A stretch of 54,511 nt of DNA from a virus. The notes under the pieces are model-generated. The model searched no databases. It saw only the letters and a program-made list of their open reading frames with translations, and had not been told where the DNA came from. The stretch's first letter is position 1; each line of letters starts with the position of its first letter. A program made the translations under genes and the position numbers. The DNA is taken from positions 1 to 54,511 of IMG/VR virus record IMGVR_UViG_3300042475_000999, one strand, 5' to 3'. Shown here piece by piece: positions 31,920-39,010 of the stretch.

Positions 31920-32325
31920 ACAGACGCTTGGAGAAGCGTTTCCTGTAATAGACCCTTTAATGGCACCGTATGGCGCAAGGATACTTGTGCAGTTACGAGC
32001 AGTTAAAGAAAAAGTCTCATCTGCTGGAATTTTTATTCCACAAGAAACTAAAGAGACCGAGAAATGGAATACCCAAGTTGGGAAAGTCATTGCAATCGGG
32101 CCTCTTGCTTTTAAGAAACGCGAGTCCATGGAGTCTTGGCCTGAAGGCGCATGGGCACAGGTAGGCGACTTTGTTCGCGTACCAAAGTGGGGCGGTGATC
32201 GATGGGAGATTGATTTCAAAGACGAGCAAGGTGCAGAGGGCAAATGCCTTTTTACCTTCTTCAATGATCATGAACTCATTGGCAAAGTCACTGGCGACCC
32301 TCGTGACATTAAAGCTTTTATTTAA
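31903..32325 (+). CDS. GroES-like co-chaperonin, 140 aa
   Basis: The sequence follows the Cpn10 fold order: PYGARILVQLR, then KEKVSSAGIFIPQETKETEKW (here the mobile-loop region), then QVGKVIAIGPLAF, VGDFVRVPKWGG and the closing FNDHELIGKV. Phage GroES homologues such as T4 gp31 redirect the host GroEL to fold the major capsid protein. Position between portal and scaffold/capsid genes fits that role. The protein is longer than the bacterial form by about 40 residues because of extensions around the base loop and C-terminus. Confidence 0.82.
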   Translation: MSNDVEQTLGEAFPVIDPLMAPYGARILVQLRAVKEKVSSAGIFIPQETKETEKWNTQVGKVIAIGPLAFKKRESMESWPEGAWAQVGDFVRVPKWGGDRWEIDFKDEQGAEGKCLFTFFNDHELIGKVTGDPRDIKAFI

Positions 32326-32343
32326 GCTTTGAAAGGATGATAT

Positions 32344-33336
32344 ATGAATGCAACTGAAAAGTTGGAAATGCAGGTCGATGAGACCAAAGACGGGTCTGCA
32401 ATTGCGCAACTACCCGAAGGAATGTCAAATCCCCAGTCTGAAGATCTAGATGATGACGAAGATGGCGTATCTAATGCATCAGGTGACACTGAGGGACCCG
32501 GAGACGACGGTGGTGAAGGTTCTACCACAGACGATCCGGAAAGAGAGGCCATTCGTGCCGCTCGACGTGATGAAAGAAGGCTTAAGAAGCAACTTCATCG
32601 TGAAAAAGCCCGTGAATCTAATCATTTAATCACGGCATTGCGAAAACAAAACTCGCAAATGGCGGAGCGAGTAGCTCTTTTGGAGAAACGCACGTCTGGT
32701 GCCGAGCTAGCAAGGGTTGATAAGGCCATTGATGACGCTGGTACAAGGCTTGAGTACGCCAAAATGAAGCTACAAGAGGCTGTCAATGCTCGAAATGGTG
32801 AAGAAGTTACCAAAGCTCAGCAGCTCTGGTACGATAGCCAACGGCATTTAGAGTCTTTGCAGTCATTGCGTGAAAATGCTAACAAGCAGCTTTCGCAATC
32901 CTCGCAAAGCATCAAACTTCCCGATCCAATGGTCCAGAAAATGGCCTCAGATTGGATCGATAAGAATAAGTGGTATGACCCCCAATTGAAGGATGCAGAT
33001 TCTAAGATTGCTCAGACCATTGACGTGGCGTTGACCGAAGAAGGCTACGACCCAGCACTTCCCGACTATTGGGATGAGCTCGACGACAGATTGCAAAAAT
33101 ATTTACCACACCGATATAATTCGGGGTATAGTAATGGTACGAGAAACCAGAGACCGAGGTCTGTTGTGACAAGTTCAGGACGTGATACTACAGCGACGAC
33201 AAGAGCCAACGAATACATCGTTGACCCTAAGCGCGTTGCCGCCATTAAAGAGGCGGGCATGTGGGATAACGTTGAGCAGCGAAACAAAATGATTCGCAAG
33301 TTCGCAGAATATGACAAACAACAGAAACGGAAATAA
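32344..33336 (+). CDS. Capsid scaffold protein, 330 aa
   Basis: It has the TTGAAAGGA ribosome site at 32329. The N-terminus is very acidic (SEDLDDDEDGVSNASGDTEG), followed by a basic charged coiled coil (EREAIRAARRDERRLKKQLH and on to about residue 190) and a C-terminal capsid-binding-like region (DWIDKNKWYDPQLKDADSKI, then PDYWDELDDRLQKYLPHRY). Acidic head, helical core and position just before the capsid genes are typical of phage scaffolds, which organise procapsid assembly and are removed before packaging. No protease gene is evident nearby. Confidence 0.8.
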   Translation: MNATEKLEMQVDETKDGSAIAQLPEGMSNPQSEDLDDDEDGVSNASGDTEGPGDDGGEGSTTDDPEREAIRAARRDERRLKKQLHREKARESNHLITALRKQNSQMAERVALLEKRTSGAELARVDKAIDDAGTRLEYAKMKLQEAVNARNGEEVTKAQQLWYDSQRHLESLQSLRENANKQLSQSSQSIKLPDPMVQKMASDWIDKNKWYDPQLKDADSKIAQTIDVALTEEGYDPALPDYWDELDDRLQKYLPHRYNSGYSNGTRNQRPRSVVTSSGRDTTATTRANEYIVDPKRVAAIKEAGMWDNVEQRNKMIRKFAEYDKQQKRK

Positions 33337-33338
33337 TC

Positions 33339-33875
33339 ATGGATGATCGTATCAAAAAGAATACCAACGCAGGACGTGAGAATCGTGCTATGCAAGATGC
33401 ATCGCGTGCTGCACCTGAAGAAAACTTTGTTTCTTCCGAGGAGCGTCGTAGGATGTTCCGCTCGGAGTGGCTTCAAGAAGCGCTTCCGACCCCTCCCGAG
33501 ATTCCGGGATACCACCTATGCTGGTTGTCTTCTACCAACCAATATGATCCAATTCACAAGCGTATGCGACTGGGCTACGAACCAGTAAAAGCCGAAGAAT
33601 TACCCGGCTTTGAGCATCTGAAAGTGAAAGCTGGTGAACACACAGGTTTTGTTGCTTGCAACGAGATGCTTTTGTATAAATTGCCTATGGACATTTATCA
33701 AGAGCTGATGTATGAACTTCATCACCTTGCCCCTATGGAAGAGCAAGAAAAGATTAAAGTTCAGCAAGAACAATTGCTGGGTGAACGCGATAGCAATGGC
33801 AAGACATTGGTTTCAATTGAAGGCGGCGGTGTAGGATTCGATGCAAAAGTTAAACCACGTCCTGTTTTTGAGTAA
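33339..33875 (+). CDS. Conserved head-region protein of unknown function, 178 aa
   Basis: This gene starts two bases after the scaffold stop. A basic, Arg/Glu-rich N-terminus (SSEERRRMFRSEWLQEALPT) is followed by IPGYHLCWLSSTNQYDPIHK, then LPGFEHLKVKAGEHTGFVAC and NEMLLYKLPMDIYQELMYEL. The GYH--W-S--N--D-I--R pattern appears in phage proteins encoded between scaffold and capsid genes. The location suggests a capsid-assembly factor; its function is unknown. Confidence 0.6.
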   Translation: MDDRIKKNTNAGRENRAMQDASRAAPEENFVSSEERRRMFRSEWLQEALPTPPEIPGYHLCWLSSTNQYDPIHKRMRLGYEPVKAEELPGFEHLKVKAGEHTGFVACNEMLLYKLPMDIYQELMYELHHLAPMEEQEKIKVQQEQLLGERDSNGKTLVSIEGGGVGFDAKVKPRPVFE

Positions 33876-33917
33876 ACATGACAAAGTTTTTATTTCAATT
33901 TTTGAAAGGACTCAATC

Positions 33918-34490
33918 ATGAGTGCAACTAATGCGCCGTTTGGTCTTCGTCCCGCGTATCATCCCTCAGGGTTAGATCGCGCTGTGACGTTGGCGGATGG
34001 CATTGCTTCTGCCTATAACACGGCTATCCTAAAAGGTCAACCCGTAAAGTTGAACTCTTCAGGTAATATCGTCGTCGCCGCTGCTGGTGATGCATTCCAA
34101 GGCGCCTTTGCTGGCGTTCAGTGGACTGACACTACCGGCCGTGCTCGTGTATCCAACAACTGGCCCGCAAATACTGCGTACCAAGCTGGCACATGCGTCG
34201 CTTACTACTACAACGATCCCAACATTGTGTATGAGATCCAAGCTGCTGGTTCACTGGCTCAAACTTCCGTGGGTGACATGGCTGATTTGAGCAACACCAC
34301 TGCTGGCTCAACCACAACAGGTTTGTCTGCTTGCACCTTGTCAACCACATTGGTTGGCGCTGGTAATAGCGCACAGATGTTGATTCGTGACTTGGCCCCG
34401 TACCCCGACAATGCTTGGGGCGATGCGTACACGATTGTGCGCGTAACCATTAACGAGTCGCAGTTCAATGCGTCCGTTCTTGCCGTTTAA
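33918..34490 (+). CDS. Putative head decoration / minor capsid protein, 190 aa
   Basis: It has the ribosome site TTGAAAGGA at 33902, nine bases before the start. The protein is beta-rich and polar: NAPFGLRPAYHPSG near residues 5-18, then AAGDAFQGAFAGVQWTDTTG, later MLIRDLAPYPDNAWGDAYTI and VRVTINESQFN. NAPFGLRP...G-R is typical of small structural proteins encoded beside the capsid gene in cyano- and freshwater phages. It lies 15 bases before the capsid gene, which suggests a stabilising protein of the shell. Confidence 0.65.
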   Translation: MSATNAPFGLRPAYHPSGLDRAVTLADGIASAYNTAILKGQPVKLNSSGNIVVAAAGDAFQGAFAGVQWTDTTGRARVSNNWPANTAYQAGTCVAYYYNDPNIVYEIQAAGSLAQTSVGDMADLSNTTAGSTTTGLSACTLSTTLVGAGNSAQMLIRDLAPYPDNAWGDAYTIVRVTINESQFNASVLAV

Positions 34491-34505
34491 AGGAGGGAGT
34501 GAACC

Positions 34506-35420
34506 ATGGCAGCTCCAATGCGCAGTACCGACTTTCGTAGTATTGTCGAACCAATTCTGAATGAATGCTTCGACGGTGTCTACGATCAACGTTCGGACGA
34601 ATGGTCCACGGTCTTCCGTGAACAACAAGGTATTCCACGTAACTACCACGAAGAGCCTGTCTTGTACGGCTTTGGTGCAGCACCTCAGTTGCCTGACGGC
34701 AGCCCTGTTGCTTACCAACAAGGTGGCGTGCTGTTCCTCAAGCGTTACCTCTACAATGTGTATGGCTTGGCCTTCGCATTGACCAAGGTATTGGTTGAAG
34801 ACGGTGACCACATCCGTATTGGTCAAGTTTACGCTAAGCATTTGGCCCAATCTTTGGTGGAAACCAAAGAGACATTGGCAGCCAATGTGTTGAACCAAGC
34901 GTTCAACTCAGCATATGCTGGCGGCGACGGCGTTCAGTTGAATGCTTCTACACACCCACTGGTTAGCGGTACAGCAAGCAATTTGCTGAACACAGCTGCT
35001 AACTTGAGCCAGACTTCCTTGGAGCAGATGCTGATCCAAGTTCGTCAAGCAGTGGACAACAACGGCAAGAAGATCCGTTTGCAACCCCTGAAGTTAGTGG
35101 TTGCTCCCGGTAATGTCTTCCAAGCTGAAGTTCTGTTGAAGAGCGTTCTTCGTGCTGGTACCGCCAACAACGACATCAACCCAATTAAGTCTATTGGTTT
35201 GATGCCTGAAGGTGCTTCAGTTATCTCTCGTTTGACATCTGCCACAGCTTGGTGGGTTCAGACTGATGCCCCTGAAGGCATGAAGTTGATGATGCGCCGT
35301 GGCTTGGAAAAGACCATGGAAGGCGACTTTGAGACCGACTCAATGCGTTATAAGGCCACCGAGCGTTATGACATTGGTTGGACTGACTGGCGCTCAATGT
35401 ACGGTACTCCCGGCGTCTAA
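34506..35420 (+). CDS. Major capsid protein (HK97-fold), 304 aa
   Basis: A strong AGGAGG ribosome site precedes it. The N-terminal arm (MRSTDFRSIVEPILNECFD) leads to the E-loop-like segment, then a spine helix with HLAQSLVETKETLAANVLNQ. Later segments include QPLKLVVAPGNVFQAEVLLK, TAWWVQTDAPEGMKLMMRRG and the terminal TERYDIGWTDWRSMYG, a pattern shared with Mu gpT-like and related capsid proteins. A UUCG hairpin follows immediately. The location after scaffold and the strong ribosome site support it as the main shell protein. Confidence 0.9.
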   Translation: MAAPMRSTDFRSIVEPILNECFDGVYDQRSDEWSTVFREQQGIPRNYHEEPVLYGFGAAPQLPDGSPVAYQQGGVLFLKRYLYNVYGLAFALTKVLVEDGDHIRIGQVYAKHLAQSLVETKETLAANVLNQAFNSAYAGGDGVQLNASTHPLVSGTASNLLNTAANLSQTSLEQMLIQVRQAVDNNGKKIRLQPLKLVVAPGNVFQAEVLLKSVLRAGTANNDINPIKSIGLMPEGASVISRLTSATAWWVQTDAPEGMKLMMRRGLEKTMEGDFETDSMRYKATERYDIGWTDWRSMYGTPGV

Positions 35421-35428
35421 ACCCAAGT

Positions 35429-35444
35429 GGGGGCTTCGGCCCCT
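35429..35444 (+). terminator. GGGGC-TTCG-GCCCC hairpin after the capsid gene
   Basis: A 5-bp all-GC stem with a UUCG tetraloop (plus one flanking G-T pair) starts nine bases after the capsid stop. No strong T-run follows, so it may be a partial terminator or an mRNA-stabilising 3' end. A second copy is at 36388. Confidence 0.65.
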
Positions 35445-35465
35445 ACGTATTAAGGAGAAAAGACA

Positions 35466-35915
35466 ATGGCACAAACCTATTTTGGTTCTACCCTGCGTGC
35501 AGGTTCTGGTTCTTTGACTGACACAGTTGACGGCGGTTTCGTCGTTATGATGCAGACAAACACCGTGACCACTGCAGCCGCAGGTACGGCTACTAGCGTT
35601 ACTGAAGTCCTTCCTGCAGGTTCACAGATCATCGATATTTACATTGATACGATGGTTGACGAAGCAGTGGGTGGCGGTACAGCAACAGCTATTGCGGCAA
35701 CAGTAGGGACAGCGGCTGCAGGTACACAATATGTATCTTCTACCGATGTTTTTGCTGGTGGTCGTTTTGTTCCTACATTTACCACAGCTCAACTTGCAGC
35801 TATGGCAGATATTGGCACGAACGTCAACGTCGTTTTGACTGTTGATCCTAACGGCACGATCAGCACAACGCAAGGCGTTTATCGCTTGACAGTTGTGTAT
35901 GCTCAGAAACTTTAA
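35466..35915 (+). CDS. Small structural protein, 149 aa
   Basis: AAGGAG is placed seven bases upstream. The sequence is beta-rich, Thr/Ala/Val-rich and lacks charged clusters (TAAAGTATSVTEVLPAGSQI, VDEAVGGGTATAIAATVGTA, ending VYRLTVVYAQKL). It resembles decoration or fibre-base proteins encoded after capsid genes, but no family is recognised. It is bounded by two UUCG hairpins together with the next gene. Confidence 0.6.
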   Translation: MAQTYFGSTLRAGSGSLTDTVDGGFVVMMQTNTVTTAAAGTATSVTEVLPAGSQIIDIYIDTMVDEAVGGGTATAIAATVGTAAAGTQYVSSTDVFAGGRFVPTFTTAQLAAMADIGTNVNVVLTVDPNGTISTTQGVYRLTVVYAQKL

Positions 35916-35926
35916 GGGGCAACATC

Positions 35927-36379
35927 ATGGGTCAATTTAAACCAATGCCTAAGATGAAAACCACTGAGCCTTCAGTTGAGCTGAAGCTCAAAAAAGGCGG
36001 TGCAGTAGCTAAAAAGGGTATTATTCCTGAAAGCGCTTCTGCACGTGGTGTCCCTATGGCAGCTCGTCGTGGTATGGCTCCTGCCATGCCTTCGCGCGGT
36101 ATTGGTATGGGTGGTATTCCTACAAAAATGGAAACCGGCCCAATGCCAATGATGCGTAAAAAAGGCGGTGAGGTTGAGTCTTCTAAGATGCATAAAGCTG
36201 AGATGTCAGCTATTAAAGGCATTAAGGGCGACATTAAGTCTCATGCTAATAAGCCTGCGTCTAAAGCTCATAAAGGTCTGAAAACTGGTGGAGTAATTGA
36301 GAAGTACGCTACAGGTGGCGTAATTCAAAAGTACAAAACCGGTGGTAAGATGAAAAAAGCTTACGGCGGTTCTTGCTAA
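35927..36379 (+). CDS. Basic Lys/Gly/Met-rich protein, 150 aa
   Basis: A ribosome-like AAGGGG lies upstream. The protein is strongly basic and low in hydrophobic residues, with KKGG motifs (LKLKKGGAVAKKGI, RKKGGEVE) and the C-terminal series IEKYATGGVIQKYKTGGKMK, ending YGGSC. The IQKYK(S/T)GG motif is shared with the protein at 31426. It probably binds DNA or the inner capsid surface. A true terminator follows. Confidence 0.6.
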   Translation: MGQFKPMPKMKTTEPSVELKLKKGGAVAKKGIIPESASARGVPMAARRGMAPAMPSRGIGMGGIPTKMETGPMPMMRKKGGEVESSKMHKAEMSAIKGIKGDIKSHANKPASKAHKGLKTGGVIEKYATGGVIQKYKTGGKMKKAYGGSC

Positions 36380-36387
36380 TCAAGGTC

Positions 36388-36411
36388 GGGGCTTCGGCCC
36401 CTTCCTTTTAA
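36388..36411 (+). terminator. Intrinsic terminator, GGGGC-TTCG-GCCCC plus T-rich tract
   Basis: The same UUCG hairpin as at 35429, here followed by TTCCTTTTAATTTATTTT. This is a convincing Rho-independent terminator downstream of the capsid-region genes. Confidence 0.75.
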
Positions 36412-36429
36412 TTTATTTTGGAGAGCCAA

Positions 36430-37209
36430 ATGGCAACCGTAATTTCATCTATTTCGCGCCAAGGCGCGTATGAACCGTTCGAGTTGCAGGTCTCTCGCGG
36501 TCAAATTCAAGGTCACACCACGGTTATTGTTTTTGGGTACAACCCAGATGTGGATACATCTGAAGAAACAATTTGGCCTGATGGTGGTCTTATTCCACAC
36601 CCAACAACTGCATCCGTCTTAAAAATTAGTTCATCCAGCGCCGCCGACACATCTGATGGCACTGGCGCACGAACCGTTTTTATTGAAGGCGTGGACGGCA
36701 ATTTCAACGTGGTAAGCGAGACTGTGATATTGAACGGTCAAACAGCAGTCAATACAACAAACTTGTACCTATATGTGAACAGTTTCTATGTCGCTACAGT
36801 TGGCTCTGGTGGGGCAAACGCAGGCAACATCAATGCTGGTACTGGCACGGTGACATCTGGCGTCCCAGCAGTTTTGTATGACATCATCGCAATTGGTTAC
36901 AACCAGCGCACCACTGGTCATTACTGTGTTCCAGCAGGCTTCACAGGCTACATAACAACAGGTTCAATTTCTGCTGGTCAAGCCACTGGTTCAACTTCTG
37001 TCACTACCTTTCTAAAGCAACACGGCACAGACAACATCTTGCGTGTTGGCGCGGTTGCCGCAGTAAACAATAACGCCGCTGTGTTTGATTTTGTACAGCC
37101 TTACACAATTCCAGAAAAGAACTGTGTCGGAGCATCTGCAATTGGAACCGCCGCAAACAACGCAGTAAGTTCGTACTTTAATATTATTTTGATTAAAGAC
37201 GGTCCTTAA
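36430..37209 (+). CDS. Conserved virion structural protein, 259 aa
   Basis: ATG 36430 has GGAGAG upstream; an in-frame TTG at 36418 is part of the leader. The sequence runs ISRQGAYEPFELQVSRGQIQ, then VFGYNPDVDTSEETIWPDGG, SSSSAADTSDGTGARTVFIE and VVSETVILNGQTAV. This order is shared with structural proteins of T4-like and podo-like aquatic phages. It is beta-rich with no enzyme motif. It lies just after the capsid terminator, probably a head or neck fibre. Confidence 0.68.
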   Translation: MATVISSISRQGAYEPFELQVSRGQIQGHTTVIVFGYNPDVDTSEETIWPDGGLIPHPTTASVLKISSSSAADTSDGTGARTVFIEGVDGNFNVVSETVILNGQTAVNTTNLYLYVNSFYVATVGSGGANAGNINAGTGTVTSGVPAVLYDIIAIGYNQRTTGHYCVPAGFTGYITTGSISAGQATGSTSVTTFLKQHGTDNILRVGAVAAVNNNAAVFDFVQPYTIPEKNCVGASAIGTAANNAVSSYFNIILIKDGP

Positions 37210-37210
37210 T

Positions 37211-37609
37211 ATGCCAAGCAAATCACCAGCCCAACATCGTTTGATGCAAGCCGCCGCTCACACCAAGGGCGGCTTTGGTGGTGTGCCCCAAAAAGTCGGC
37301 AAAGAGTTTGTGAAAGCAGATAAAAAGATGAAAGATGGTGGTGAGCCAAGACTTTCAGTCTCTCGTGGCGAGAAGCTACCCACAAGTCGTGGGGCTGGCT
37401 TAACTCAAAAAGGCCGCGACAAAATCAATCGTGCAACAGGTTCTAATTTGAAAGCACCTGCGCCTAACCCAAAAACTAAAGCTGATCAAGGTCGTAAGGA
37501 TTCATTCTGTGCTAGAATGTCTGGAATGCCGGGGCCTAAGCGCGATGAAAAAGGCGAGCTTACTCGTAAAGCCGCATCTCTTAAACGTTGGAACTGCCCA
37601 GGGTGGTAA
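37211..37609 (+). CDS. Small basic protein, DUF6321-like, 132 aa
   Basis: The start is one base after the previous stop. The pattern is characteristic: MPSKSPAQHRLMQAAAH at the start, GVPQKVGKEFVKADK, then LPTSRGAGLTQKGRDKINRA, TGSNLKAPAPNPKTK, SFCARMSGMPGP and the end KRWNCPGW. The SFCAR...RWNC order suggests a two-cysteine basic protein of the DUF6321 type often encoded by phages. It is probably nucleic-acid-binding or virion-internal; the function is not known. Confidence 0.7.
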   Translation: MPSKSPAQHRLMQAAAHTKGGFGGVPQKVGKEFVKADKKMKDGGEPRLSVSRGEKLPTSRGAGLTQKGRDKINRATGSNLKAPAPNPKTKADQGRKDSFCARMSGMPGPKRDEKGELTRKAASLKRWNCPGW

Positions 37610-37612
37610 TGT

Positions 37613-38671
37613 ATGAGCACTAGTGGAACAGTTGGACAGACAACAATTACGGTTCAAAAGCTAATTGATCATGGCGCGCGTCGTTCTGGCAAGCTGGCTG
37701 AAGAGTTAACCAATGAACAAGTATCTGCGGCTAAAGACAGTCTTTACTATTTGCTGTCTAACCTTGCCAATCGCGGAATTCAGTATTGGTGCATTGATAA
37801 GACCGTTGTAGGTCTTAATCCCGATAAATACGTTTACTATTTGCCAACTGGCACGGTGGACGTGCTGAACGCCAACTACCGCACGGTGACAGCTAATAAC
37901 ACTGGTGCGAATAGCTCTTCAGGCAATGCAGCCAACGCTTTTGATGGCCAGTACACTAACATTTGCCAATTAACCAACAACTCGGGTTTTATTGGCATCA
38001 ATAACGGGTCTGGAAATGACATCTACATGGGGACCGTGGGTATACTACCGGCAATATCCGGCTCAGTGACCATCTCAATTCAGTCTTCTACCGATGGCAC
38101 AACATGGACAACGGTTTATAGCCCTGGAGCCGTTACTTGGGCTGCAGGCACATGGCTTTACTATGACTTAGAGCCTTCAGCCAGCACGCCGTATTGGAGA
38201 ATCTTGCAAACAGCAGGGGCCAATATGGGTGTCTATCAGGTGGTATTTGGCTCAAACGCCAATGAAATTCCACTGGCTCGTTTGAATCGTGATGACTACA
38301 CGAACTTGCCTAACAAGAACTTTACAAGCCTTTATCCCTTGCAGTATTGGTTTGACAGAAACATTCCCCAGCCTGCAATGTACTTGTGGCCTGCGCCATC
38401 ATCATTTGCGCCACAACTCGTGGTCTGGAGACATCGTCAAATTCAGGATGTAGGTGATCTATCAGGTGAGATAGAAATTCCTCAGCGATGGTATCTTGCC
38501 GTTCAGAACATGCTTGCGCACCAGATGGCTATGGAGCTGCCTACAGTCCCGGGTGAACGTATTCAGTATCTTGAAGGGCAAGCTGAAAAGTATTGGAATA
38601 TCGCAGAACAGGAAGAAAGAGACAAATCTCCTATTTACTGGGCTCCGAATATTAGTTACTATACAAGGTAA
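37613..38671 (+). CDS. Head-tail adaptor with inserted discoidin-like domain, 352 aa
   Basis: Residues 15-95 are an adaptor-like helical region (KLIDHGARRSGKLAEELTNE, LYYLLSNLANRGIQYWCIDK), and residues 225-352 resume it (LARLNRDDYTNLPNKNF, ALYLWPAPSS-like, PQRWYLAVQNMLAHQMAMEL). Between them, residues about 95-215 form a beta-rich insert with NAANAFDGQYTNICQLTNNSG, SVTISIQSSTDGTTWTTVY and PYWRILQTAGANM. This is the A-FDG / IQ-S-DG-TW / R-L pattern of F5/8 type C (galactose-binding-like) domains. The adaptor core connects portal and tail; the insert may project outwards and bind sugars. Confidence 0.7.
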   Translation: MSTSGTVGQTTITVQKLIDHGARRSGKLAEELTNEQVSAAKDSLYYLLSNLANRGIQYWCIDKTVVGLNPDKYVYYLPTGTVDVLNANYRTVTANNTGANSSSGNAANAFDGQYTNICQLTNNSGFIGINNGSGNDIYMGTVGILPAISGSVTISIQSSTDGTTWTTVYSPGAVTWAAGTWLYYDLEPSASTPYWRILQTAGANMGVYQVVFGSNANEIPLARLNRDDYTNLPNKNFTSLYPLQYWFDRNIPQPAMYLWPAPSSFAPQLVVWRHRQIQDVGDLSGEIEIPQRWYLAVQNMLAHQMAMELPTVPGERIQYLEGQAEKYWNIAEQEERDKSPIYWAPNISYYTR

Positions 38672-38673
38672 GT

Positions 38674-39009
38674 ATGCCACGTACGCTTGATACTCTTGGC
38701 AATGCTGTATTAAGTATTGCAATTTGTGACCGCTGTCACATGAAGAGAGCGTACGTTGAACTGGGACCTGATCCTAATTTCCCGGGCTTAAAAGTCTGTG
38801 ATCATGGGTGCAAAGATCAGTTTGACCCATACCGTTTACCTGCGCGGCAGCCTGAAAAGATTGCACTTAGATTTCCAAGGCCTGATGTTAATATTGCTGT
38901 AGAGCAAGACTCGTTGATCACTGGGCCGTATAATACGTACAATATCTCGCCGGAGCAGAATACTGATGATCCAGAGAATAATGGCAACCTTGATAACCTG
39001 AGTCCGTAA
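38674..39009 (+). CDS. Small zinc-ribbon-like conserved phage protein, 111 aa
   Basis: This gene lies two bases after the adaptor gene. The N-terminal half has CDRC followed by MKRAYVEL, then CDHGCKDQFDPYRLPARQPE. The pattern C-x2-C, C-x3-C would fit a zinc-binding knuckle. The C-terminus is Asn/Asp/Glu-rich and disordered. It recurs next to adaptor genes in related phages; a connector or assembly role is inferred from location. Confidence 0.6.
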   Translation: MPRTLDTLGNAVLSIAICDRCHMKRAYVELGPDPNFPGLKVCDHGCKDQFDPYRLPARQPEKIALRFPRPDVNIAVEQDSLITGPYNTYNISPEQNTDDPENNGNLDNLSP

Positions 39010-39010
39010 T

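Noticed and set aside
34341-34898. Antisense frame of 185 codons over the capsid gene
   Set aside because: It lies opposite the major capsid protein and its upstream neighbour, both strongly supported, and shows no start signal.
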